A stretch of 40,449 nucleotides of DNA from Clostridiaceae bacterium BRH_c20a (GCA_000961765.1 LADT01000084.1:1-40449); one strand, 5' to 3'; positions 8,849 through 17,674 are shown, counted from the stretch's first letter. Program-made: numbers and translations. The notes: generated by a model from the sequence alone, not told the origin.

Positions 8849-8922
8849 GTAGGGGCGCGCATTGCGCGTCTGTTTTTGGTTCCTATGTGTGATAACCCCG
8901 GACGCGCAATGCGCGCCCCTAC
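8849..8922. repeat. Perfect 22-bp inverted repeat, GTAGGGGCGCGCATTGCG type
   Basis: Positions 8849-8870 and 8901-8922 are exact reverse complements separated by 30 bp. The arms are much richer in GC than the surroundings. Sequences of this kind occur as dispersed non-coding repeats in many bacterial genomes. This copy lies between the clpX terminator and the convergent spore-protein gene. Confidence 0.8.
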
Positions 8923-8945
8923 GTTCAGTCAGACTAGTTAACGTA

Positions 8946-9116
8946 TTACTTTAGCAAAGAACGCTCGGCTATTTCTATAGCTTTCTTAACCATATTACCG
9001 CAGTTGCGGGAGGATACATTTCCGAAATCACCATCATTTGAGAGGGTACCATAAAAGCCTAGTTCTTTTGCAATTTCATATTTCAAAGCGTCAGACATGA
9101 TACTGCGCCTTGGCAA
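8946..9116 (-). CDS. Alpha/beta-type small acid-soluble spore protein (SASP)
   Basis: The 56-residue product has both family signatures: LKYEIAKELGF, where germination protease GPR cleaves near the EIA segment, and GNVSSRNCGNMVKKAIEIAE, the DNA-binding helix. SASPs coat spore DNA and shield it from UV and heat. The frame is open further upstream to 9185, but AGGAGGT followed by 6 nt and a TTG at 9116-9114 gives the better start and a normal length. The gene is convergent with clpX. Its presence shows that the organism makes endospores; transcription by sigma G in the forespore is expected from the family but was not read from the sequence. Confidence 0.88.
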   Translation of the reverse strand: MPRRSIMSDALKYEIAKELGFYGTLSNDGDFGNVSSRNCGNMVKKAIEIAERSLLK

Positions 9117-9286
9117 ATTAATAACCTCCTCTAAAATATTTTGAAAGTTATTTGCACTAATCTGACTTACTATAATTTTGCCCAATAATATATAAAATAT
9201 TAAAATAAAAACTGGAAAAAACCTTTAAAACAACTGATAAAAATACCAAACAAAGAACATACTAAGTCTAACAAAAAAATTATTAT

Positions 9287-9312
9287 GGACTATAGACTAT
9301 AGTCTATGGACC
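9287..9312. repeat. Palindromic GGACTATAG repeat, copy C1
   Basis: A nearly perfect palindrome built from the words GACTATAG, TAGTCTATGG and ACC. Related words occur at 14122-14161, 20711-20729 and 25238-25262, always in spacers. Confidence 0.6.
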
Positions 9313-9376
9313 ATTATCGTCTCGAGTCACTTTTACGGATAATCAATATGATAGAGCGGAAGGAGTATTGGTCAAT

Positions 9377-11074
9377 ATGTTTGGTGGAAGTTTAGGCGGG
9401 ATTTTTGGTTTTATCCAAATATTTTTTGCCATTGTTATCGGTTTATATTTTTGGAATTTATTAAAAAGCCAACAGGGTAATAAGGTAGCTGTTCAAAAGG
9501 AGTCCCGCAAAGAATTAGATAAATTGGAGAAACTAAGGAACATAAAGTTAACTGAACCACTGGTATCTAGAACTCGGCCTAAAAGTTTTGAAGATATAAT
9601 AGGTCAGAAAGAGGGTATAAAAACATTAGTTGCCGCTTTATGTGGACCAAATCCTCAGCATATAATAGTTTATGGTCCTCCGGGAATAGGAAAAACTGCG
9701 GCTGCCAGGGTGGTTTTAGAGCATGCCAAAAAAAACTGTCATTCTCCTTTTAAGGATGATGCAAAGTTTGTTGAGGTGGATGGTGCTACATCTCGGTTTG
9801 ATGAACGGGGTATTGCTGATCCTTTGATAGGCTCAGTACATGACCCTATTTACCAAGGTGCTGGAGCTATGGGAATGGCAGGGATACCCCAGCCAAAACC
9901 AGGGGCGGTTACAAAGGCCCACGGAGGGATACTTTTTATTGATGAAATAGGGGAGCTTCACCCAATTCAAATAAATAAACTCTTAAAAGTTTTAGAAGAT
10001 CGGAAGGTAATGCTAGAAAGTGCATATTACAGCCCCGAAGATAGTAATACTCCCAGTCACATCCATGATATTTTCCAAAACGGTTTACCGGCAGACTTTA
10101 GGCTAGTGGCAGCAACAACCAGACAGCCTCAGGAAATACCTCCTGCCATTAGATCCCGTTGCTTAGAGGTTTACTTTAGGGGACTGTTACCTGAGGAAAT
10201 TGGGATAATTGCTGAAAATGCCGCACAAAAGGTAGGTTTCCCCATTACTAATGACGGACTAGAGGTAGTAAAAAAATATGCTAACAATGGTAGAGAAGCG
10301 GTAAATATTATCCAAATTTCCGCAGGTTTGGTTTTAACTGAGGGCAGAACTGAAATAAGCCGGGGAGATATAGAATGGGTAGTTGACAGTGGTCAGTACT
10401 CACCCCGACCTGAACGGAAAGTATCAGCCCAACCTCAAATTGGTCTTGTAAATGCCTTAGCCATTTATGGTTCTAATATGGGTATAATTAATGAAATAGA
10501 GGTAAGTGTAATATTAGCGGTAAAAGGTCAAGGTAAGGTAATAGTAACAGGGATAGTGGAGGAAGAAGAATTAAGTGGTATGGGGGGGCAGAAAATACGT
10601 CGTAAAAGTATGGCCAAGAGCTCTGTGGAAAATGTCTTGACAGTTCTAAGGCGTAATTTGGATGTTGATCCCAGGGATTTTGATATTCATGTGAATTTTC
10701 CTGGAGGTATTGCTAACGATGGACCTTCGGCTGGAATTGCAATAGCAACTGCAGTATATTCAGCAATCTGCAATACACCAATAGATAATAAAGTAGCAAT
10801 GACGGGGGAAGTAACAATAAGAGGTTATGTTAAACCAGTGGGTGGAATTGTTGCCAAGGTTGAAGCAGCAAAACAGGCAGGTGCAACAAGAGTATTAATA
10901 CCTAAGGAAAACTGGCAGAGAATTTTTGAAGATCTACCAGGTATTACTGTTATTGCAGTTGAAAAGCTAGAAGAGGTATTAGAGTTTGCGTTATTAAAAA
11001 GAGAAAATGAATCTGAAAAAAAGATACAAAATTCCGGAGTTGAAATAGTAAGACCAGTGCCGATGGGATTATAG
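9377..11074 (+). CDS. lonB: LonB, membrane-anchored Lon-type ATP-dependent protease
   Basis: The N-terminus is one transmembrane segment (FIQIFFAIVIGLYFWNLL). An AAA+ domain follows with Walker A GPPGIGKT at about residues 100-107 and Walker B ILFIDEIGEL, then a Lon-type protease domain with catalytic Ser451 (NDGPSAG) and a lysine in PVGGIVAKVEAAKQAG. The order and length match Bacillus LonB, which is associated with the forespore membrane, rather than classical LonA. A TTG at 9368 is in frame, but the ATG at 9377 is better placed after AAGGAG; the choice changes 3 residues. It is followed by lonA, the usual arrangement. Confidence 0.93.
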   Translation: MFGGSLGGIFGFIQIFFAIVIGLYFWNLLKSQQGNKVAVQKESRKELDKLEKLRNIKLTEPLVSRTRPKSFEDIIGQKEGIKTLVAALCGPNPQHIIVYGPPGIGKTAAARVVLEHAKKNCHSPFKDDAKFVEVDGATSRFDERGIADPLIGSVHDPIYQGAGAMGMAGIPQPKPGAVTKAHGGILFIDEIGELHPIQINKLLKVLEDRKVMLESAYYSPEDSNTPSHIHDIFQNGLPADFRLVAATTRQPQEIPPAIRSRCLEVYFRGLLPEEIGIIAENAAQKVGFPITNDGLEVVKKYANNGREAVNIIQISAGLVLTEGRTEISRGDIEWVVDSGQYSPRPERKVSAQPQIGLVNALAIYGSNMGIINEIEVSVILAVKGQGKVIVTGIVEEEELSGMGGQKIRRKSMAKSSVENVLTVLRRNLDVDPRDFDIHVNFPGGIANDGPSAGIAIATAVYSAICNTPIDNKVAMTGEVTIRGYVKPVGGIVAKVEAAKQAGATRVLIPKENWQRIFEDLPGITVIAVEKLEEVLEFALLKRENESEKKIQNSGVEIVRPVPMGL

Positions 11075-11093
11075 TCAAGAATTAATGGGTAAT

Positions 11094-11122
11094 TTTAACT
11101 AGAGGCAGTATTCTGGTATAAT
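11094..11122 (+). promoter_or_regulatory. Probable sigmaA promoter of lonA
   Basis: TTTAAC at 11094-11099 and TATAAT at 11117-11122 are separated by 17 nt, and TGG just before the -10 box gives an extended -10 element. No CIRCE-like inverted repeat was seen in this 116-bp spacer. Confidence 0.6.
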
Positions 11123-11190
11123 AAAAAGCAGGAGTAAGCAATAAACAGCAGAAGTATAAATATTGACAGTAATTGTAGGAGGTAAAGTAT

Positions 11191-13512
11191 ATGTCAGACA
11201 AGAGTAACCGACAGCTTCCTGTACTTCCATTAAGGGGGGTCTTGGTTTTCCCCTATATGGTAATTCATCTAGATGTTGGACGGGCTAAATCTATTCATGC
11301 CATTGAAGAGGCAATGATTCAAGACAAACAGATTTTTTTAGCAACTCAAAAAGAGGCTGAAACTGATGAGCCAAGTGAAGATGATATTTATAAAGTAGGT
11401 TGTGTTGCCGAAATAAAGCAAATGCTAAAGCTTCCAGGGGGTACTATTAGAGTTCTAGTTGAGGGATTACAGAGGGCTAAGGCTATAAAGATTGTTGCTA
11501 CAGATCCATATTTTAGAGCAGAAATAGAGGAATATGAAGAAGAACTATCTGAGAAGAGTATTGAAGTAGAAGCACTAATGCGTAGTGTTAACTTTCAGTT
11601 TGAGCAGTATGTTAAATTAAGTAAAAAGATACCTGCTGAAACAGTTATTGCTGTAGTTACTCTAGACGATCCAGGACGTTTAGCTGATGTAATTGCATCA
11701 CACCTCACGTTAAAGATTTCTGATAAGCAGCAGATTCTAGAAGCTATAGGTATTAAAGAGAGATTAGAAAAGTTATATTCTATTTTAACCAGAGAATTGG
11801 AGATTTTGGAATTAGAACGGAAGATTAGTTCACGGGTTCGTAAACAAATGGAGAAAACTCAAAAGGAATATTATTTGCGGGAGCAATTAAAAGCTATCCA
11901 GAAGGAGTTAGGTGAAAAAGATGAAAGAGCTGCTGAAGTTGATGAATTGCGGGAAAAAATTGCAGAAGCGAAACTTCCTGAGGAAGTAGAGCAAAAAGCC
12001 CAAAAAGAAGTAGATCGATTAGAAAAGATGCCGCCCATGGTAGCTGAAGCTTCGGTAGTGAGAAATTACTTAGACTGGCTTTTAGCCTTACCCTGGCAGG
12101 AGTATACAGAGGACCGCTTGGATATCAACCTGGCTGAAGGTATCTTAGATGAAGACCATTATGGTCTAAAGAAGGCTAAAGAAAGAATACTGGAGTTCTT
12201 AGCTGTTAGACAATTAGCCAAAAAGATAAAGGGTCCTATATTGTGTTTAATTGGACCGCCAGGTGTCGGCAAAACATCACTGGCTAAATCAATAGCCAGG
12301 GCATTAGAACGCAAATTTGTTCGCATATCTCTTGGAGGTGTAAGGGATGAAGCGGAAATCAGGGGACATCGCCGAACCTATGTAGGGGCAATGCCGGGAA
12401 GAATAGTCCAAGGCATAAGAAATGCGGGCTCAAATAATCCTGTTTTTCTCTTGGATGAAATAGATAAAATGAGTACTGATTTTAGAGGGGATCCTTCAGC
12501 TGCATTATTAGAGGTCTTAGATCCGGAACAAAATAGTACTTTTAGCGACCATTTTATTGAAGTGCCTTTTGACCTCTCAAACGTTATGTTTGTAACAACA
12601 GCAAATGTTATTTATAATATTCCTAGACCGTTGCTGGATAGAATGGAAGTAATTAGAATATCCGGCTATACTGAAGAGGAAAAGGTTGCTATTGCTGAAA
12701 AATATTTATTACCTAAACAGAAAAGGGAACATGGTTTAAATGACGAGATGCTGCAGGTATCTGACAATACCTTGCTGCAAATTGTTAGGCTATACACTAG
12801 AGAAGCCGGTGTCCGTAATCTAGAAAGGGAAATAGCTGCTATCTGCCGCAAGGCTGCTAAAGAAATTGTTAATAATGCTGATAAAAAGGTAAGGGTTACC
12901 GTCCAAAACCTGCCCAACTATTTAGGAATTCCCAGATATAGGTATGGAACTACGGAAAAGGATAATGAAATAGGGGTAGCGACAGGTTTGGCTTGGACTG
13001 AAGTGGGTGGTGAAATCCTCCAGATAGAGGTCTCTTTATTGGCTGGCAAAGGGAAGCTTTTATTAACCGGTAAATTAGGTGAAGTAATGAAGGAATCTGC
13101 TCAAGCCGGATTTAGCTATATACGAAGCAAAGCCAAAGAATTAAATATTGAAGATGATTTCCATGAAAAATATGACATACATATTCACGTGCCGGAAGGA
13201 GCAATACCCAAAGATGGCCCCTCAGCCGGAATAACTATGGCTACTGCCCTAGCCTCAGCCCTCTCTAAGAAGAAAATACGCAAAGATGTAGCTATGACCG
13301 GGGAAATAACTCTACGGGGCAGGGTTTTGCCAGTTGGTGGTATTAAAGAAAAAGTGTTAGCTGCCCATCGAGCGGGTAGTAAGATTATTATCCTGCCTCA
13401 GGAAAACGAGAAAGATCTTGAGGACATTCCAGCAAATATAAAAAGGAAGTTAGAATTTATTTTGGCTGAACATATGGATGAAGTTTTAGATAAAGCGCTT
13501 GTGGAGGATTAA
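11191..13512 (+). CDS. lon: LonA, ATP-dependent Lon protease
   Basis: A soluble hexameric protease that removes damaged and regulatory proteins. The N-terminal substrate-binding domain begins [20 protein letters not shown]. It is followed by a coiled-coil segment (about residues 190-280), an AAA+ module with Walker A GPPGVGKT at residues 355-362 and FLLDEIDKM, and a protease domain with catalytic Ser678 (KDGPSAG) and Lys721 (GGIKEK), spaced 43 residues apart as in E. coli. At 773 residues it is full length. AGGAGG precedes the ATG. The engB start codon lies 2 bp after its stop, so the two genes are co-transcribed. Confidence 0.97.
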   Translation: MSDKSNRQLPVLPLRGVLVFPYMVIHLDVGRAKSIHAIEEAMIQDKQIFLATQKEAETDEPSEDDIYKVGCVAEIKQMLKLPGGTIRVLVEGLQRAKAIKIVATDPYFRAEIEEYEEELSEKSIEVEALMRSVNFQFEQYVKLSKKIPAETVIAVVTLDDPGRLADVIASHLTLKISDKQQILEAIGIKERLEKLYSILTRELEILELERKISSRVRKQMEKTQKEYYLREQLKAIQKELGEKDERAAEVDELREKIAEAKLPEEVEQKAQKEVDRLEKMPPMVAEASVVRNYLDWLLALPWQEYTEDRLDINLAEGILDEDHYGLKKAKERILEFLAVRQLAKKIKGPILCLIGPPGVGKTSLAKSIARALERKFVRISLGGVRDEAEIRGHRRTYVGAMPGRIVQGIRNAGSNNPVFLLDEIDKMSTDFRGDPSAALLEVLDPEQNSTFSDHFIEVPFDLSNVMFVTTANVIYNIPRPLLDRMEVIRISGYTEEEKVAIAEKYLLPKQKREHGLNDEMLQVSDNTLLQIVRLYTREAGVRNLEREIAAICRKAAKEIVNNADKKVRVTVQNLPNYLGIPRYRYGTTEKDNEIGVATGLAWTEVGGEILQIEVSLLAGKGKLLLTGKLGEVMKESAQAGFSYIRSKAKELNIEDDFHEKYDIHIHVPEGAIPKDGPSAGITMATALASALSKKKIRKDVAMTGEITLRGRVLPVGGIKEKVLAAHRAGSKIIILPQENEKDLEDIPANIKRKLEFILAEHMDEVLDKALVED

Positions 13513-13514
13513 TT

Positions 13515-14096
13515 GTGATTATCAAAACATCAGAGTTTATTATTAGTGCTGTCAGTAAAAAACAGTATCCCCAGGAAGGGCTGCCGGAAATTGCTCTCGC
13601 CGGCCGTTCTAATGTAGGTAAATCATCATTAATCAATAAGGTGATAAATCGCAAAAATTTGGCTAGAACAAGTGGTAAGCCGGGTAAAACTCAAACCCTG
13701 AATTTTTATCTTATTAATGGAAATTTCCATTTTGTTGACCTGCCGGGATATGGGTTTGCAAAGGTTGCTGCAAGCATTAAAGAACAATGGTCAAAGTTCA
13801 TTGAAGAATATTTAAGCCAGAGGGATGTGTTAAAGGGCGTTATCCATATTATTGATATTAGGCATATTCCAACAAATGATGATATTATTATGTACGACTG
13901 GCTGCAGCATTTTGGAATACCTACCTTAGTTGCGGTTACTAAGGGAGATAAAATCTCCCGTGGACAGTATCCAAAGCATCTTAAAGAAATCAAAGAAAGA
14001 ATGAAGCTTCCAAAGGATCAGCCCATTGTAGTATTCTCAGCAGTATCAGGAGAAGGGGTAGCGGAAATTCAAAGCTGGGTTGATGAAAGAATATAA
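13515..14096 (+). CDS. engB: Ribosome biogenesis GTPase EngB (YsxC/YihA)
   Basis: An essential small GTPase needed for assembly of the large ribosomal subunit. The G motifs are seen in order: G1 GRSNVGKSS, G2 region GKTQT, G3 DLPGYGFA, G4 TKGDK, and G5 in VVFSAVSGEG. At 193 residues it has the normal length. It starts with GTG; GGAGG at 13503-13507 lies inside the end of lonA, 7 nt upstream. lon-engB is a common Firmicutes gene pair. Confidence 0.95.
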   Translation: MIIKTSEFIISAVSKKQYPQEGLPEIALAGRSNVGKSSLINKVINRKNLARTSGKPGKTQTLNFYLINGNFHFVDLPGYGFAKVAASIKEQWSKFIEEYLSQRDVLKGVIHIIDIRHIPTNDDIIMYDWLQHFGIPTLVAVTKGDKISRGQYPKHLKEIKERMKLPKDQPIVVFSAVSGEGVAEIQSWVDERI

Positions 14097-14121
14097 ATAG
14101 GGTGACACATGTACCCTATTT

Positions 14122-14266
14122 CTATGGTCAATAGTCAATAGTCGATGGTCTATGGTCTACCGTCTTTGCCTAACGAACGAAGTTGAGTGAAATCTCAATC
14201 TAGCGAAGCCAAATCTAAATCTAAATCTTTTTTCTGTAGCACAGTAGCACTGTAGCACTGTAGAAC
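14122..14266. repeat. Composite spacer of repeat words (C2, A6, D1)
   Basis: Three word families lie side by side: TGGTCAATAGTC/TGGTCTATGGTC (14122-14161), a decayed hexamer element with CTAGCGAAGCC and CTAAAT units (14170-14228), and CTGTAGCAC repeats (14234-14266). No open reading frame is seen. The same words are found alone in other spacers. Confidence 0.6.
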
Positions 14267-14294
14267 AAAAAAACCTGCCGAGGCAGGTTTTTTT
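14267..14294. terminator. Bidirectional terminator between engB and a convergent gene
   Basis: The stem CCTGCC/GGCAGG (14274-14287) is flanked by seven A on the left and seven T on the right, so it can end transcription from both sides. The convergent gene stops at 14293. Confidence 0.9.
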
Positions 14295-14589
14295 ATATGA
14301 TCTTAAGCATAAAGCTGGTCAAGGCTACATATAACCCTAGGGCTAAGGGCAGAAAAACAAAAATAATCAAATACATAGGAGGACCCCATTTTTCTCCCAT
14401 TCTTTTTTTCATCTGGGCATATTTTTTTAAGGAGATTTTCCCCTGACGTATCCAAAGATAGCCCAGGAAATTATGTGCGGCAAGATAAATTGATATAAAA
14501 CCTAAGAATAAAAAACGGTTAGTTTGAGATAAAGGTAAGAAAACCCAAGATATAGACATTATTACTATAAGTAACTGACTGTAGCGCAT
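14293..14589 (-). CDS. Small multi-helix membrane protein of unknown function
   Basis: This 98-residue protein has about three hydrophobic segments: residues 4-20, 26-48 (broken by a His) and 73-95. Between the second and third is a basic loop, KISLKKYAQMKKRMGEKWG. No family motif is recognised. It is preceded on its own strand by GGAGGTATC, which is a good ribosome-binding site. It has its own terminator and a 92-bp gap from the EamA gene upstream on the same strand, so co-transcription is possible. That spacer holds a GTGAAAGGGTGAAAGGG-type repeat. Confidence 0.6.
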   Translation of the reverse strand: MRYSQLLIVIMSISWVFLPLSQTNRFLFLGFISIYLAAHNFLGYLWIRQGKISLKKYAQMKKRMGEKWGPPMYLIIFVFLPLALGLYVALTSFMLKII

Positions 14590-14681
14590 TCCGATACCTC
14601 CTCTTAAAATTAAAGTGAAATAGTGTAACAGTGAAAGGGTGAAAGGGTGAAAGAGTTAAATAAAGAATCACATAGGTGATT

Positions 14682-15527
14682 TTAGCTTTTAAATTCAGCT
14701 AAGAGCATGCCTAAGAACACAAAGCCACATCCGATTAAACCTTTTGTTGTAAGGACTTCACCAAGTAAGAAGTAAGCAAAAAGAGCACCAAAAACTGGCT
14801 CCATGGAAAATATTATGGCGGTGCGCGCAGGGGAAGTATACTGCTGCACCTTATTTTGAATCCAGTAGGCTAATGAAGTTGCAGGAATAGCACACACTGC
14901 TAAGCCTATCAATACTTCACGGGATAATTCAATAGAAAAGTTTTCTAAGCTTACTGCAGCTATACTACTGAATAAGGCTACGGCACCAATTTGAATAATT
15001 GTGAGCAAAGTAGAGTCCACACGGGGTGCATATAAACTTATTAATACTATATGGGAGGCAAAGGCAACGGCACAAAAGAAAATTAATAGGTCACCATAAT
15101 TTAAGGTAAAGCCTGATTTAAAAGAAAGTAAGCTTAAACCCAATACTGCACTAACTGCACCCAATAAAGCATATTTATTAGGCAATTTCTTAGTAAAGGG
15201 AATGTTTATAATTGGGACAAGTACTACAGCAAAGCCGGTAATAAATGCAGCATTTGAGGCTGATGTGTATTGAATACCAACTGTTTGAAAGGCATAACCG
15301 GCGAATAAAGCAGTACCAATTATCAGCCCCGCTGTTAAACTATATCTATTTATTTTTACCATACTTTTAGCATATAGTACAACTAAAAATATGCATGCTA
15401 TACTGAATCTTATAGTTAAAAAGGCAAAAGGAGTAATAGCCTCTAAAGCATCCTTTATAACAGGAAAGGTTAGTCCCCAAATTAATGCAACAAAAAGTAA
15501 AAGAAAATCTGCAACAATAGAGTGCAA
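14682..15527 (-). CDS. EamA/DMT-superfamily transporter
   Basis: The 281-residue protein has ten predicted hydrophobic helices in two EamA repeats. The first begins LLLFVALIWGLTFPVIKDAL; the second ends with SMEPVFGALFAYFLLGE, the EamA hallmark, near residues 240-256. Such proteins export amino acids, metabolites or drugs across the cytoplasmic membrane; the substrate cannot be predicted. The start is TTG at 15527, 6 nt after GGAGGT. An AT-rich 15-bp hairpin lies just upstream of the ribosome-binding site. Confidence 0.88.
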   Translation of the reverse strand: MHSIVADFLLLFVALIWGLTFPVIKDALEAITPFAFLTIRFSIACIFLVVLYAKSMVKINRYSLTAGLIIGTALFAGYAFQTVGIQYTSASNAAFITGFAVVLVPIINIPFTKKLPNKYALLGAVSAVLGLSLLSFKSGFTLNYGDLLIFFCAVAFASHIVLISLYAPRVDSTLLTIIQIGAVALFSSIAAVSLENFSIELSREVLIGLAVCAIPATSLAYWIQNKVQQYTSPARTAIIFSMEPVFGALFAYFLLGEVLTTKGLIGCGFVFLGMLLAEFKS

Positions 15528-15557
15528 GTTAGTACCTCCGTGAGGGATATTGCTAAC

Positions 15558-15593
15558 ATAAAATTAAATCGCTTGTTGGCGATTTAATTTTAT
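15558..15593 (-). terminator. AT-rich hairpin between the lipoprotein and EamA genes
   Basis: A perfect 15-bp inverted repeat (ATAAAATTAAATCGC and its complement) has a 6-nt loop. On the minus strand it follows the solute-binding lipoprotein gene and ends in TTTAATTTTAT, so it may be a weak terminator. It lies 31 bp before the EamA start and could instead be an operator or leader hairpin. Confidence 0.5.
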
Positions 15594-15610
15594 CATATCT
15601 GTCCTTAACG

Positions 15611-15708
15611 GGATAGGTTGAGGCTGAGGTTAAGGTTAAGGTTAAGAAAATGATTTAATGTGATTTACTCAACCTTAGCCTAGCGAAGCGAAACCTTAAC
15701 CTAGGGTT
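15611..15708. repeat. GGTTAA-hexamer hairpin element, copy A2 (reverse)
   Basis: The reverse-complement counterpart of the element at 2034-2178, with the same edge (TTAAACCC), the same GCTTCGCTAGGC core, and a centre differing at only a few bases. It has only about four hexamers where A1 has twelve. Its edge overlaps the last codons of the minus-strand gene that stops at 15701. Confidence 0.8.
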
Positions 15709-16735
15709 TAAGGTATTCCTTGGGTATAGGAATTTCATCTACTGCCTTTTGAGCAAATGAGTTATCTGCAATTTTTTCAAAAGGTACTTTATTTCCCACT
15801 ACTCCGCTGGTAATCAATATTTCTTCCATTTTCTCCAAAGCTTCTTGTTTAATAATAGGATTAGGGCACCAGACTTCCTGTTTCTGATAACGGTTTACTA
15901 CAGAAAGAATAATATTCGGGCTTATGTTTGGCAAAAAAGGTATTAATTCCTGAGCGATTTCCTGTGGAGTATGATATGTGCACCATAATTGTGCTTTATA
16001 TAAAGCTCTAGCAAAGCCTTGAATTATTTCCGGATTTTCATCAAGGTATTTTGAAGGGGAAATAAAGGTTGTATAAGCGATCTCCCCTATTTCATCACCT
16101 AAAGCGACTGCAATAAAGGCTGAATCCTCTTCTTCTAATAAGGAGACATCAGGCTCAAGGAGGTGGATAAAATCACCGACTCCTCCTTTAAAAGCTCCAA
16201 TTGCAGAGCCTTTAGGAATGTTCTGGATAATGTCTACCTGTTTATATGGATACAACTCATTTTTTACTAAAAGGTATTGGAGGGCCAATTGAGGTGTAGA
16301 ATTATCGATGCCGCCGATAATTATTTTTTTTTGCAGGTTTGACCACTGGAAATCTTCTGCAGTTTTTCTGCCCAATAAAAATGAGGTATCTTTTTGGACC
16401 AACTGAGCAAAGTTAATAAGTTTAGAAGCAGGATATTCTAGAGGATTAATTATGGAGACTTGGGGACCAGATAAAATTATTTGTGTGGTATTGCTTTCTA
16501 AGGATTCAGCTAACTCCGTATTATTATTAAAGGTAGTGAACTCGATTTCTAAATTTTCATCATTAAAGAAACCTTGTGATGCGGCGATATAAACTGGTCC
16601 ATATAGAATGGAGCGGGTTATTTCGCCTAGGTGAACAGTTTTTTTAACCTCTTTTTCTTTCCTTAAGCCGCAAGAGCCCAAAACAAGTACTGCTATTATA
16701 AATAAAATTAAATAAATATTATTTTTATTTAGCAT
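15701..16735 (-). CDS. Solute-binding lipoprotein, SsuA/NMT1 (THI5)-like
   Basis: A periplasmic-type binding protein anchored as a lipoprotein: residues 1-21 are a signal peptide with lipobox LGSC, followed by a charged linker. The mature part opens with HLGEITRSILYGPVYIAASQGFFNDE, typical of the NMT1/SsuA/TauA class of ABC binding proteins, and DNSTPQLALQYLL is also class-like. Members bind pyrimidines for thiamin synthesis, sulfonates, or nitrate; the ligand is not readable here. No ABC ATPase or permease gene is adjacent, so the partner genes are elsewhere or absent. The last codons (LKP and stop) overlap a repeat element. Confidence 0.8.
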   Translation of the reverse strand: MLNKNNIYLILFIIAVLVLGSCGLRKEKEVKKTVHLGEITRSILYGPVYIAASQGFFNDENLEIEFTTFNNNTELAESLESNTTQIILSGPQVSIINPLEYPASKLINFAQLVQKDTSFLLGRKTAEDFQWSNLQKKIIIGGIDNSTPQLALQYLLVKNELYPYKQVDIIQNIPKGSAIGAFKGGVGDFIHLLEPDVSLLEEEDSAFIAVALGDEIGEIAYTTFISPSKYLDENPEIIQGFARALYKAQLWCTYHTPQEIAQELIPFLPNISPNIILSVVNRYQKQEVWCPNPIIKQEALEKMEEILITSGVVGNKVPFEKIADNSFAQKAVDEIPIPKEYLKP

Positions 16736-16869
16736 CTACATACATCCGCCTCCAAACCAGAATAATTATTAATATATATTGCAATATGGGATAAAAATTT
16801 ACTATTATTTGAATATTTCCTTTAGATTTTACGTACAAATTTACAAAGTAAAAGAAAGGAGTGAGCGTT

Positions 16870-17373
16870 ATGAAAAAAATTAATAATATACCAAATAAGT
16901 TAAAATTTTTGACTCATGCCAAAGATATTGGTCTGAGTTATTCTGCTTTGTGGTATGGCTTATTAACGGCGGGCTTGCTATGGATTGGATTAGTCGGAGC
17001 AGGTACATTGCTGGTTTTGATTAGCAGTAAAGGGAATATTTATTCAATGACTGATTTACTGCAATTGGTTACCTGGTCAACATTTTTCCTAGGAGGCTTT
17101 ATAGCAGCTTATAAAGCAGGATTTAAAGGCTGGCTGCATGGTTTATGGGTTGGTCTATTTCTGGGATTTTTTTCCGTGATATTTCTTTTAGAAATAGTAC
17201 CATCCATTATTGCCTGGCAACAGGTATTATTTCAATGGGTAGCAGCAGCCCTTTTAGGCACTTCGGGAGGAATGGTAGGGTATAGGGTACTAATGGCTAG
17301 GAAGGACCGCCGGGGCTATTCTTTTAAAGAAGCAAAAAAAGAGAGATTCTTTGAACTTGACAGAAGTAAATAA
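16870..17373 (+). CDS. TIGR04086-like membrane protein
   Basis: A hydrophobic protein of 167 residues with four predicted helices (about residues 28-52, 65-85, 95-113 and 120-142) and a charged C-terminal tail. The pattern GGFIAAYKAGFKGWLHGLWVGLFLG resembles the TIGR04086 family of Firmicutes membrane proteins, whose function is unknown. A GTG at 16861 is in frame, but AAAGGAG at 16856-16862 fits the ATG at 16870. The gene diverges from the lipoprotein gene. The promoter of the valS leader overlaps its 3' end. Confidence 0.65.
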   Translation: MKKINNIPNKLKFLTHAKDIGLSYSALWYGLLTAGLLWIGLVGAGTLLVLISSKGNIYSMTDLLQLVTWSTFFLGGFIAAYKAGFKGWLHGLWVGLFLGFFSVIFLLEIVPSIIAWQQVLFQWVAAALLGTSGGMVGYRVLMARKDRRGYSFKEAKKERFFELDRSK

Positions 17374-17384
17374 ATTTGTATATT
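17357..17384 (+). promoter_or_regulatory. Promoter of the valS T-box leader
   Basis: TTGACA at 17357-17362 and TATATT at 17379-17384 are separated by 16 nt. It overlaps the stop codon of the membrane-protein gene and lies about 30 bp before the T-box stem I. Confidence 0.7.
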
Positions 17385-17544
17385 ATTTGTATAAGTCAAA
17401 AGTATATATTTAACTCCAAAGACGGGGAGGAGTAAGGAATATACGCTCCTAAGAGAGGGGAATTCTTAGGCTGAGAAATTCCCTGGCAGCGGTATCCCGA
17501 AGGTAGCCCCTGAGGAATGAAATTGAATGTATCTGGCATAGCCA

Positions 17545-17674
17545 GCTAAGGCTAAGGCTAAGGCTAAGGCTAAGGCTAAGGTTAAGGTTAAGGTTAAGGT
17601 TAAGGTTAAGGTTAAGATAACTATATTTTTTAGTTTTTTTCTTAATCTTAACCTAGCGCAGCGAAACCTTTACC
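17545..17674. repeat. GGTTAA-hexamer element, copy A3, inside the T-box leader
   Basis: Six GCTAAG units (17545-17580) are followed by six GTTAAG units (17581-17616), an AT-rich centre, and a right arm CTTAATCTTAACCTAGCGC then AGCGAAACC. The right arm shares its core with the copies at 15611-15708 and 31905-31983. Confidence 0.85.
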
